NCBI GenBank assembly: GCA_035235625.1
Contig: CP141141.1
Span: forward strand, 6,314,968 to 6,378,967
From: Saururus chinensis
Lineage: Eukaryota > Streptophyta > Magnoliopsida > Piperales > Saururaceae
Direction: 5' to 3'
DNA length: 64,000 bases
Both the position numbers and the translations under genes were made by a program. The notes under the pieces were generated by a model that ran no database searches, had not been told where the DNA came from, and saw only the letters and a program-made list of their open reading frames with translations. Of this stretch, positions 23,057 to 33,814 are shown one piece after another. Numbering within the stretch: the first letter of the stretch is position 1; every line of letters starts with the position of its first letter.

Positions 23057-26000
23057 TGTCACGACCCGAATTTTTAAAAACATTTTTAATAGCACGAACG
23101 GTAGGAAATTTTTTTTTCTTTAAATACAAAATAAACCTTTCGATTAAATATCCAAGTCATGATAACTGGGGTTTACAAATACGAATATCAAATCATATGA
23201 TATTATTTAACATCTGAAAATTCATAAAGACCAGCTCATCCATCTAAGTACAAGTCTGTTACCCGTCTGAAAATAAATAACAAGTTGACTCTCACGCTTA
23301 AGGTACACTTACGTACTGGAGTTGCAGAAACGCTGAAACCTCTCATGAACACCTGCCTTGGTCTCACTTGTCGTCGCCTGGAGGATCTGCAACAAAGCAA
23401 ACCAAACAACAATCACAACCACAACCACAATGGAGCATCTCCGCCTATAAGAGAAGAGCTTCCAAAGGACAAAAGGTTTTATTAGTATTTTTCGGATCGG
23501 GCCAACATCACCCGATGTTAGTTGCCTACGTACTCGTCAGACATCTCCAATGTTTCCAACAAGATCGGATCCAGACGAAGTTTTGCCTAAAAACTACACT
23601 ATACTAAGAAGCATAACATCACCCATGCAATGCTTAAGTATTTTCAAGCAACCTCCATTTTATGCAAGTCCTTTAATCATTCCACTTGTTCTAATGAAAC
23701 AAGCAATATCAATCAATGTTATTAATTATTTCTCGAACCATTGTTCGATAATTAATATTCCCGTCTAATCCCAAAGACAGACAAACACATCAGATGTCAA
23801 CCTAAGTGACAAATGATAAGAAACACCTTGGAATCCACCAGGCCCCTGGAATCCACCAGGAAGTGCCATCTCCCAACCTAGCCCACAAGGACCTAACCGG
23901 AGTGGAAGGGCATGGCCCACAACTACACCTGAACAGAAGTGGTCAGAGACGCCAACCAAGCAGGATGTCAGCGACCCTATTTGCGTGTACACTAAAAGAT
24001 CCTCAATAGATCTGCGGTGAGCCCGGCTCACAAAGAATTTCCTCCAATGGGGAGGTGCAACTACACGGTCAAATCAGCGGCTCCTTAATAGAGCTAAAAC
24101 TCAGGAAACCATTCTGAACCCTATCTTGCTCATCTATAAGCCAGGATTCCGAATTACTATCCCAAACCATATTAGTCCCTTCTAGACTAAGGTTTACAAC
24201 TCGAGACATGCCATCGGTTCATCAACCAAGGCAAATCATCAGGTCAAAGGCTTTGTCCACTGTATGAACTAGTCTCAGACCCCTCTAAGGTATTTTAGTC
24301 TTTATCTTGATTAGGTGTTCTTGCCCAATCCAAAACTATCAAACCCCAAACAATTATTCTTTCAATGATTTAAAGATAGTGATAAATTACTATCACAACA
24401 TCAATATCAAAAATTGAAACAAAGAACCACATAAACCATAAGAACTACACAGGTCTAAGCATATCATAATATCAATAATAAAATTCATTAATGATATAAG
24501 AATTATTCGAGCACTCATGCCCTAACCCTCCTTGGGTTATCTTAATAAATCTTTATGAAATTGGTCGTAATGAACCTAAGGGCATTAGAGTAATTATCCA
24601 ACATTGGATATAGTCTTCTCTGCACTCGGGTAAGTCTTTAACCTCTAAAAAGGTTTCAGTATCACATTGGCCCGTTAATAACATTCACGCGAATGCGGCC
24701 AATCTGCACAAGGGTATCTTTATCTTTTGTTCAGGGCTTCCCTGAACCTTGACAGGTTCAACACTAATCCCAAGGGTACACCTTGACATTGTGAACCCGT
24801 GGTAATTTTTTTTTCCGTTTAACGGGGTCATTAACCCCTTGAACCGACTCCGGTTCAATTAACTGTCTTACCTTAACCCTAGGGGTAAAATAGTCAAATA
24901 CTGGGATTTTTACTTAGGTTATGGCTTGGTCCAAATTTAGGATACTCACTGGAATCTCCCTGAGATTTTTCTCAATTTATAAATCCACTTATAGGCCCTT
25001 GAACCGGAGGCCCTAAATTCGATCATTAATGATTATTCTATGCTACACTCATAAGGGTAAATTAGTTATTTCAGAGGCTCTAAGATTTTTCCCAGTCTGA
25101 AACTTGGTACAGACACTCGGCATACAACCATGGTTCTTCATAAATTATTTTGAATTTTTATGAAAGTTATAGCTCACTGAACTGGACCCGGTTCAGTTAT
25201 TTATTTATTTTCTAGTTGGGCCGAATCGGGTCAGGTAACCTGACCCGGTCTAGCGAGACGACGACCCGCACTGCGGGTCGTCTTCCTCAAGGCTGGCTAG
25301 AGGCTGCCTGGCCTCTGGCAGCACTACCTACACAGCGGCGGAGGGGGCCCGGACCTCAGGCTTCTGGACTGCCGGGTTGCGGCGGAACCGACTGCATCGA
25401 TTCCGCCACCGTCCAGTGGCCGGCCTGAGGCCAAAAGAGCCATTTTTTTTCTTTCACTGTGAATCCGAGCGGCGGAGCCGCCTCTGCGACCAGGGCCATT
25501 GCGGCTGGGGCCAGCACGGACGAGGCTAGTGTAGCCACGTCCGGCGCGCCGGGGCTAGCGTAGCCACGGCTGGCGCCACCCAGGCCTACGCGGCCACGAC
25601 AGCGCGACTAGGGCCAGTGCGGCCAGCCTCCTCTCTTTTTTTTTTTTGAAGTACAGGCCCGCACGGCGGCGGCGGAATCTGCCGACGGGGGTTATCTTCC
25701 AGTCGCTCTCACCCAGCGACCAGGGTTTCTTGCCGGAAGGAGACCGACCAGCCAGTGGCCGGCCGGCTGCCGTAAAGTGCAAATTTTTATTATGCAGATT
25801 CACTGTTTCACATAATTACGGGAACAATGACCTCTGCACTAAATGAATAAGAAATTACAAACTTATTGCAAGGATATCTGCTCATATTAATTATACAACA
25901 GTATCTATAAATTTAATTGACTCAAGACTATGATAACCAACCTACCTTAATTGCCTGTTTGCTGTTGATCTTTTGCCACTAGAGCCTCGCTGGAGCTTCG

Positions 26001-26462
26001 CCGGAATCACCTTCTTCGCCTTTTCGACCACCAGAACCCCCCCAAATTGTGCCCTAAGTAACCTTTTTATAGGCATGGGGATTAGGGTTCCTAATCCCCC
26101 TAAAAGTTGGGTCAATCATTCTCACTTAGGTCCTCTAATTAGGCCTCTAATAATTAATTTCGAAACTTTAATTAACCGGGTCCGCAAGACGACTTAAACG
26201 GGACAAAAACACATCTAAATTGGGTAAAAGGGCCCTATACGATATGTTCAACTTCGAACAGTTGTATCTCCTTCATCCGAACCCCGATTCATGCGTTCTT
26301 AGTGCCGTTTCGAAGCTCTGTCTGTCTACTTTCCAATAGAATTAGTTTCAGTCCCAAATTCTATCTAGGGAGAAAGTTATTCTAATAAGAATGTCAATAG
26401 GTCAAACACCATAATTTCCACGTATTTAAAATTTGAAACTCGAGAAAATTAGGGATATTACA
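23057..26462 (-). mobile_element. Tekay/Del-like LTR inserted in Copia element 2
   Basis: The 3406-bp block interrupts the Copia 2 RT between LELHLM and the sequence matching VKTTFLNED. On the minus strand it starts TGTAATATCCCTAATTTTCT and ends AAAAATTCGGGTCGTGACA. It is homologous end to end with the + strand solo LTR at 11801-15397; for instance, 23281-23480 mirrors 14970-15160. No gag or pol is inside. A clean 5-bp target duplication is not visible (flanks TTATT and CATCA), so the target was altered after insertion or a few bases were lost. The GC-rich stretch 25200-25780 is the counterpart of 12400-12920. Confidence 0.82.
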
Positions 26463-26741
26463 CATCAAGTGCAACTCTAAATTAAAGTAAGCAACACATG
26501 CCAAGAGATATCTGATTGAGTCAAATCTTGACACAGACGAGTATGTCTCTTTAAAGTCCATCCTATACATCTGGGTGAACCCTTTGGCCACTAGTCTCAT
26601 TTTGTACTTGTCTATTGACCCATATGCCTTAAGCTTATTTTTGAAGATCCATTTATACCCTATGGGCTTCCACCCTTCATGTGGATCCACTATCTCCTAA
26701 AGCTTGTTCTTTAGGATTTAATCCATTTCCTCTTCAATAGC
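26463..26741 (-). pseudogene. Copia element 2 RT, N-terminal part
   Basis: The minus strand encodes AIEEEMD, a stop, then ILKNKL. It continues HEGWKPIGYKWIFKNKLKAY and KYKMRLVAKGFTQMYRMDFK, then the SSVSRFDSIRYLLACVAYFN block. This is the same protein region as 15616-15880 of Copia element 1. It is cut at 26741/26742 by the CACTA terminal repeat, and no continuation of this Copia (integrase, gag, 5' LTR) was found beyond. Confidence 0.88.
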
Positions 26742-27782
26742 CACTACAACAAAATGCACTATTAGCGATGCTCTTATTAGCGACACAATGAAAAACATCG
26801 CTAAAAACTATTACTTGTGAGACTTAGAAAATTGTCACAAAAAAATTAACTATTAGCAATTTTTTTATCAAGCATCGCTAATAGTACATCTATTAGTGAC
26901 GCTTAATAAAAACTATCGCTAATAGTACATCTATTAGTGACACCTTAAAATAAACGTCGCTAATAGTTGTGCTATTAGCGATGCTTCATAAAAGCGTCAC
27001 TAAAAGCTATATGTTCTAAATAAAAAAGAAAAAAATATAACTATTAGCGATGTTTTTTTTCAAGTGTCGCCAATAGTTTTAACAAAAGTGGCACTTTTCT
27101 AAAAGCATCGCTAATAGTAGTGCTATTAGCGACGCTTAATAAAAAGCCTCCCCAATAGTTATAAATTTAAAATAAAAAATTAAAAATTTAGAACTATTAG
27201 CAACGCTTTTAAAAAAGTGTCGCAAATAGTATGAATAATAGTGACATTTTCTTAAAAGAGTCGGGGTTCACATTGATGCGCGTGGGAGAGAGAGGAGAGA
27301 GAGAAAGAGGAGAGAGAGGAGAGAGAGTGTGGAGAGAGAAAAGAGAGTGTAGTGAGAGAGGAGAGAGAGTAGGACACTAGAGAGAGAAGAGAGGGAGGAG
27401 AGGAGAGGAGAGGAGAGAGAGGGTAGAGAGAGAAGAAGAGAGGGAGGAGAGAGAGAGGGATAAGTGTTTTTTAAATTTAGTAGCGACACTTAGGATAAAC
27501 TGTGGCTACTATCCTAGGTATTAGCGATGCTTTGTCGTAAGTGTCGCAACTAAATAGGGTAGTAGCGACGCTTTATGCTAAGCGTCGCTAATAAATTTAT
27601 TTGATTTGATATATTATTTTTTAAAATGTAAGATGAAATTGAAAATTCTAAAAATTTAAAATTAAATTCCCCTACTCTCCCCACTCATCCTTGGAGTTGG
27701 GGCTCACGTTGATGCATGTGGGCGAGAGGCAAGAGAGGGTAGAGAGTGAAGAGAGAGAGTGTGAGGAGAGAGAGAGAGCCTC
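26742..27782. mobile_element. CACTA element fragment (one end only)
   Basis: Begins CACTACAACAAAATGCACTA, the terminal inverted repeat typical of En/Spm (CACTA) elements. Dense subterminal motifs follow in both orientations (TATTAGCGACGC, GCGTCGCTAATA), then GA-rich runs at 27280-27465 and 27720-27778. No transposase is present. The sequence stops at about 27782 where SIRE-like Copia LTR sequence begins, so the other terminus is missing or displaced. Confidence 0.8.
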
Positions 27783-29079
27783 CCTCAAACATGATGATCA
27801 AATGTCTACCATTTAAATGTCCCATAGCAAACTTCTAGTATAGTGACCGATTGATCGCCTGCGCCTACGATTGATCGATCCATCTCTTTGTTGATTCTAG
27901 TACTTCAAGCAATCGACCACCTTGTCCTTGTGATTGATCAGCTACTATTATGTTGTTCACATTAGTCTCCCATCTTTAACAATCTCCTACTTGGGAAAGT
28001 TGAGAGTTTAATATCTAATTAGACTACGATAGTGGATTACTAGATTGTCCCTAGTCCAATTATTTTATAAAAATAAAGACTACGAGTGCTATCATCTATG
28101 CGCAGAAATTTCTACACAACAATGGAAACAATCTAACTATGCATGAACTATCAACCTACAATGTATTCAACCAATCCAAGCATGAAATCCACACACAGAG
28201 AAATAGAGATTTATGGAAAACCCAACTTGGGTGAAAAACCATGATCCTCACAAAGGCCAAATCAATGCACTAGTAAAACAAAATGTACAAAACACAAGAA
28301 CAACCAACCAATATCTACACTTAACACAAAGAAAAACATCTTCTCTTTGTACAATCTTCTTCGTTGTTGCCTTTCAATTCCTCCTCCTTAGAATCCTTGA
28401 AGCTTTCTCTTTTCGTGTTTTTATTCTTGTTCTTCTTCTTGCAATTCAATCAAAGACTCCTTTGATTATTGATCTTCCTTTGAGACTCTTCAACTCCTTT
28501 AAAGAATTTATTCTCTTGTTTTTTGTTTGCTATGTGAGAATCTTTTCTATCAATTGTGCATCACCATGAACAATTACTTGAAGCTTTATTATAAACTCTC
28601 TAGGAAAATCGACCACTCCTTTTTTCTTCAATTTTTCTAGGTTTTCCTCCTTTCAAATTCGTCATACCTTAGCCTTTATATAGATCCCCAAGTTGGTTTA
28701 AGTCATTGACTCCAACTAGGATTGAAATCTTGTTGGGAAAGGCTTATCTTAGGCAACTAAAACTGGTAGCCATCATTTATTCCAAATAGTGATCGATCGT
28801 TTAATGTTTTCTTAGGATAAGTTACTTCGAGTGATTGATCTATCGACCAAGTGATCAATCGATAACCTCTTGGCTTCATTTTACATCCCAATTGATCTCT
28901 TGTTGATGTGATCAATCAATGCAACTCTTTCATGCAATAATTCATAAACTATCGATTGATTTGTTCAGTGTCTATTCCAGCGATCAATCGATGACATTGT
29001 TTATCTACAATTTACCCTGCTAAATCGGTCTAAAACTTCTAAAATCCCTTGTAAAACTTTTTCAAGTAACATTTGTATG
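27783..29079 (-). mobile_element. SIRE/Maximus-like Copia LTR region, part 1
   Basis: On the minus strand GATTGTTAAAGATGGGAG (about 27970-27987) resembles the junction of the 3' purine tract and LTR start in SIRE-type Copia elements. The sequence is rich in CGATCAATCGA-like motifs. The 27820-28010 part matches 55860-56110, where the same sequence joins Copia RNase H. The block is interrupted at 29083 by a CACTA element and continues after 39073. The 118-codon open frame at 28213-28569 has no domain support and is probably chance. Confidence 0.6.
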
Positions 29080-29569
29080 AGACACTACAACAAAAAGGAC
29101 TATTAGCAATGCATTTATGCTTCTCTAATAGTCCCATAAACATTACTAATGACTATTGGCGATGTATATTAAATATTGCTATAAGCGTAAAAAAACTACT
29201 GCCGCTATTGCCAATTCGCGACGTATAACTGAAAGTGTCACTAATAAGGCGTATTAGCGACATAGAGTTATGCGTCACTAATAATAACGTATTAGCAATG
29301 CATAATTTCTAATGTCGCTAATGATAAGCTATTAGTGACGCTTGAGTATGCGTCGATAATAGAAAAATAATTTTTTAAAAAAATTAAAAAAGTCATTATT
29401 AGTGACGCTTATAATATACATTGCTAATAGAAAAAGTATTTTTAAAAAAAATTTAAAAATAACTTATTAGTGACATATATTTAAAGTGTCGCTAGTAATT
29501 AATTTTTTACAAAAAATCAAATAGCGATGCTTTTTAAGCGTTGTTAATAAATTTTTTAAAAAATAAAAT

Positions 29570-30390
29570 CCCCGATGGGCTTGATGGCCCACCGGGGAAA
29601 GGAGAGGAGGCTAGAAGGCGGCGAGGCACTGAAATTTGGATTTGGCTCCTCCCCCCTCCTTTGAAAATCAGAGGAGGAAGAGGGAGGGGGGAAGCTGGGG
29701 GGATTGGATCAAGGGGAGGGAGGGCGGAAGGGGGTGCGGTGGGGGGCAGCAGGGGGGGATTGGAGCAGGGGGGAGAGGGGGGTGACTGGAGCAAGGGGAG
29801 GGAGGGGAGGGGGGCGGAGAGGGGGACTGGGTGGCAACGGGCGGCGAGGGAGACACGGTGGCTGGTGACGGGGCAGCTGGAGCAGGGGCAGGGAGGGGGG
29901 AACTAGAGCAGAGGGAGAGGAGGAATGGGGCAAAGTGGAGAAGGGGAGGGGGGATTGGAGGGGTGGGAGGGCGGCGGAAGATGGCAGGCCGTGGGTGGCA
30001 CGGCGGCGTGGCATCGAGCGATCGGGAGACGCAGCGGTAGGCTACGGGGCGGTTGGAGCAGGGGGAGGGAGGGGGGATTGGAGCAGAGGGAGAGGGGGAA
30101 CGGGGCAAGGCAGAGAAGGGGGAGGGGGGACCGGAGGGGTGGGAGGACGTCGGAGGATGGCAGGTTGTGGGCGGAGGGGATACGCAACGGCGGACGACGG
30201 GGCAGAGTGAAAGAGGAAGGAGGGGGCAACAGAGGGGGTGGGGGGCCAGAGGACGGGGTGCCATTGGCGGGGGGGCGAGAGGCCAAGGAGGAGGTGGGGT
30301 GGCTGGACGGAGAGGTGGCGGGCGGAGGGCGGCGGCCACAGTGGGAGAGAACAAGGGAGAGAAGGCCGGGTTTTTTATAGGCAATGGGTG
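29570..30390. repeat. G-rich tandem block inside the CACTA element
   Basis: The + strand is dominated by GGGAGGGGGG-type runs, with diverged repeats of roughly 170 bp. The phrase GATTGGAGCAG or its variants occurs near 29757, 29898 and 30073, and GGAGGGGTGGGAGGNCG near 29957 and 30134. Proline-rich (minus strand) and Gly/Arg-rich (plus strand) frames of up to 238 codons run through it. They are by-products of composition; no protein domain is visible. Confidence 0.7.
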
Positions 30391-30599
30391 AAATTTTGCC
30401 TGCGCACGGAAATTTCCCTACGCGGACGTAATTTCACCTGCGTCATTTTTTTTTAAAATGATATTAGATTACCAATATATTAGTAACGTATACATTATAC
30501 GTTGCTAATACAATATAGTATTAGCGACGTATAACTATATATGTCACTATTACAACACAGTATTAGCGTCATATATACATATACATCGCTAATACTCCT

Positions 30600-31581
30600 A
30601 TTTTTATAAAAATAAACTTTTATCCCCTCCGAGGTCTCTCTCTTCCCTCCCCCTCTCTCTCTTTCCCTCTCCTCTCTTCTCTCTCTCTTCCCTCTCCTAT
30701 CTATCTCTTCCCTCTCCTCTCCTCTCTATGTTCCCTCTCCTCACTCTCTCGTTCCCTCTCCTCTCTCTCTCCTCCCTCTCTCTCTCTTCCCTCTCCTCTC
30801 CTCTCTCTCTGTTCCCTCTCCTCTCCCTCGCCTTTCTCTCTCCTCCCTCTCCTCTCTCCCTCTCCCTCTCCTTTCTCTCTCTTGCTCTCCTCACTCTCAT
30901 CTCCCTCTCCTCTCTCTTCTCTCCTCCCCTCTTCTCTCTCCCTACACACTATCTCTCCTATAATTTCAATTTTTTAAGATTTTTTATTCTTTAAAATTAA
31001 TTTTAAAATATTAAAAAAATTAAAAAAAATCATATTAGCGACATATATAATTATGTCACTAATACGTCACGTATTAGCGACGTATATAATTATACATTAC
31101 TAATATATCACGTATTAGCAACATATAATATTATATGTTGCTAATATGTATACTACAACGACATATAAAATTATACATCGCTATTAGTATGTATTTTAAT
31201 TTTACTTTTTTATTTAAAAATATAAAAATTAATTCAAAAGTTTTTAAAAAAATCAAAATAAAATTACCCTCCCCTCTCTCTCTTCCCTCTCCTCTCTCTC
31301 TCCCTTCCCTCCCCTCTCTCTCCTCCCTCTCCTCTCTCACTCCCTCTCCTCTCTCTCTCTCCCTCTCCTCTCGCTCCTCCCTCTCCTCTTGCCTCCCCCC
31401 TCTCTCTCTTCCCTCCCCCCTCTCTCTCCTCCTTCTTGTCTCTCTCTCTCCCTCTCCTCTCTCTCTCTCTCTCTTTCCCTCTCCTCTCTCTTCTCCTTTC
31501 CTCTCCTCCCTCTCTTCCCTCCCCTCTTTCTCTTCTCCCTCTCCTCTCTCTCTCCCTCTTCCTCTCTCCTCCCTCTCCTCT
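30600..31581. repeat. CT-rich module 1 and CT tract of module 2 (CACTA interior)
   Basis: A pyrimidine tract (30626-30945) is followed by TACACACTATCTCTCCTATA, then an AT-rich linker (AATTTTTTAAGATTTTTTATT) and ATTAGCGACGTATA motifs. ATAAAATTACCCTCCCCTCT (about 31258) then restarts the unit. The same order repeats at 33815-34205 and 34206-38530, so the CACTA interior grew by tandem duplication of a module of roughly 600 bp. Leu/Ser/Pro and Arg/Glu open frames here are repeat artefacts. Confidence 0.75.
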
Positions 31582-33814
31582 TGTAACAACCCATTTTTTG
31601 GTTATGCTTAACCCGGGTGGGTTAAGGGTAATTCGGTAATTTGAGATTAGGGTTAGGGGGTTTCATTAGGTAAAATCCCCGTATCTGGGTAGAGCTTGGA
31701 GTGCCGAGTGTAACAAATAGAAGGACACGCAAAACGGAAGTCAGGAGCGAAAGTTACGGCCTTGAGAAGCGTGCCACATGGGCGGGGCCCACTCAAAAAG
31801 AGCGGGATACCCTACCCGTGTGTGGTCTTGTATCGAAGGGCTCATCAATACGAGTCCATCGGTACGTAGAATGTGCAATTCCGACTTTGGGGTAAGAAGA
31901 TATCGCGTGTTGAAGTTTATATAATTTTGGATTAAAATAATATGGAAAATTATTATTTTAATCAAGTAAGGACAAAATTGCTGGCGTCAGCCGCGCCGCC
32001 TGAAGCACGGTGTGGCGCCGCATGGCGGGGGGCCCCGCACGGTGACCCGCACAACGCACGGTCATCCATGTGTCGTCCTGCGCGATGCGCGGGAGCAGCA
32101 CGTCGCGCCCCCAAGGCGTAGGGCGCGACCGCGCAATTCATGCGCGCGGCCAGCACGTGGCGTGCGTGTCTCCAGGGGTGTCTCGTATGCCCTCGGCTTC
32201 TCTATAAATTCAGATTTCCGTTCTTTTTCCGGGGGAGTTTTCCAACTCGTTTGGAGTCCGTTTTCTTCCGTTCTTGAGGCATTCCTAGCTAATTCGAGGG
32301 TGATCTACGCAATGGCATGATCCATTCCTCGAGTTGGCGCTCCTATATGGGAGAAACGACCCGGGGCAAGAGGAGGCTCTGTCCGCCACCCTCCTACCCC
32401 AAGAGAGAGAGAGAGATGGCTAGGGGAGAGAGGAGGCTCCGTCCTCCGTTACCGGGCAAGATCAAGAGGAGTGGCCCGAAGTAGGGGAGGCTCCGTTACC
32501 GGGCCAGATCAAGAGGAACACCCCGAGTAGGGGAGGTTCTGTTCGCCGCCCACTCGCACAGAAAACGAGAAGTCTTCGGGAGAGGGGAGAGTTGTCGGGT
32601 CGTCTTTTGGTGCAAGGCGATGAACGTATGGAATCTAGAGGAGGCTCTGTCCGCTGTCTCCGGATCTAAAGGGGAGGATGCCCAGAAACGAGCTTCCCGA
32701 ATACCGCTACCTCGTGAGACATCAGGGGAGTAAGGGTTTCTTATCTCCTATTTTTAATTATATAACGACATGTGTTAGTCATGATATGTGCTTATATGTC
32801 ATGATGTGTGCTGTCTCGCTCTGGGTTAGAGAGAGACGGGTTGTGCGTGTGTTTATATTATGGTATGCTATACTTATATGCCATGATGTGTGCCGTCTCG
32901 CTCTGGGTTAGAGAGAGACGGGTTGCGCGTGTATTTATATTATGGTATACTATGCTTATATGCCCTGATGTGCGTTGTCCTGCTCTGGGTTAGAGAGAGA
33001 TGGGTTGTGCGTGTGTTTATCTTATGATATGCTATGCTATGATCCATATGCTTGCTATGCTTATATGCCCTAATGTGTGCCGTCTCGCTCTGGGTTAGAG
33101 AGAGATGGGTTGTGCGTGTGTTTATATTATGATATGCTATGCTTATATGTCATGATGTGTGCCGTCTCACTCTGGTTAAGAGAGAGACGTGTTGTGTGTG
33201 TGTTCAGTCTCGGCTAAGTGATAGAGCAAGACCTATGATTGTTGTTCCGTCTCACTCTATGATAGAGCAAGACGTGTGATGTGTGCGGTCTCGGCTAAGT
33301 GATATAGCAAGACATGTGATGTGTGTTTGGTCTCGGCTCAGTGATGGAGCGAGACGTGTTAGTGCGATGGTCTTGCTCTAGGATAGAGTGAGGAATGTTG
33401 TGGTGCTCGTCTCTATGATAGAGCAAGATGTGTGTTGCCGATGTTTTATCGGGCTTTTGTATAACTCCGATTAAATATTCGGAGATACATATTTATACGT
33501 GTGTTTTTGGTATGCCGGTTGTATGTAGTAGCCAATAGGCAGAACTATGTCCGGATCCGATCATATCGGAGTAACATCATGGATGTTATCCGATATGTAC
33601 CTAGGCAACCAACGACAATGCAACGTTGGCCCGGTCCGAATTAGTTATATAATTAGGCCAGTTCTTGCCTACGCGCAACGGAGCGCTAAAGTTTTGGAGA
33701 GCATAGAGGAACGAGAAAACTCGCACTCAGAGTGTGCCGCTCTTGGTTCTGGGTTTGGTTTTCATCGATTTTAGGACCCCCGGCCCGGGTTGGTTTTCGG
33801 GTCGGGGCGTCACA
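31582..33814 (+). mobile_element. Solo LTR in the CACTA element, 5-bp target duplication
   Basis: The 2233-bp block starts TGTAACAACCCATTTTTTGG and ends GGGTCGGGGCGTCACA. It is flanked by perfect CCTCT repeats at 31577-31581 and 33815-33819. No internal coding region exists. A TATAAATTC box is at about 32202. The distal third contains an array of eleven short palindromes (32813-33430). A block at 33541-33640 (GGCAGAACTATGTCCGGATC, ACCTAGGCAACCAACG) is shared with 14860-14980 of the solo LTR at 11801, linking the two to one broad Gypsy (Tekay/Del-like) group. Confidence 0.9.
32813..33430. repeat. Array of 11 GTCTC..GAGAC palindromes with 82-bp then 41-bp spacing
   Basis: Short inverted repeats of the form GTCTCGCTCT-loop-AGAGAGAC start at 32813, 32895, 32977, 33082, 33164, 33207, 33249, 33288, 33330, 33370 and 33409. 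The spacings are 82, 82, 105, 82, 43, 42, 39, 42, 40 and 39 bp. The first five units carry a long spacer with GTGTTTATATTATGGTATGC; the later units keep only the palindrome and a short GTGTGATGTGTG spacer. The 105-bp interval contains an extra TGCTATG run. Confidence 0.9.

Noticed and set aside
29668-30384. 238-codon proline-rich open frame on the minus strand
   Set aside because: It follows from a C-rich strand with tandem repeats; long frames exist in several registers on both strands and no domain or signal is present.
30697-31639. Several 60-160 codon Leu/Ser/Pro-rich and Arg/Glu-rich frames
   Set aside because: They are translations of (CT)n/(GA)n tracts inside the CACTA element; similar frames at 33686-34517 have the same cause.
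32813-33430. Palindrome array considered as tRNA-like or structured RNA genes
   Set aside because: Units lack tRNA arms and A/B boxes; the stems are short and imperfect, so only a repeat array is supported.
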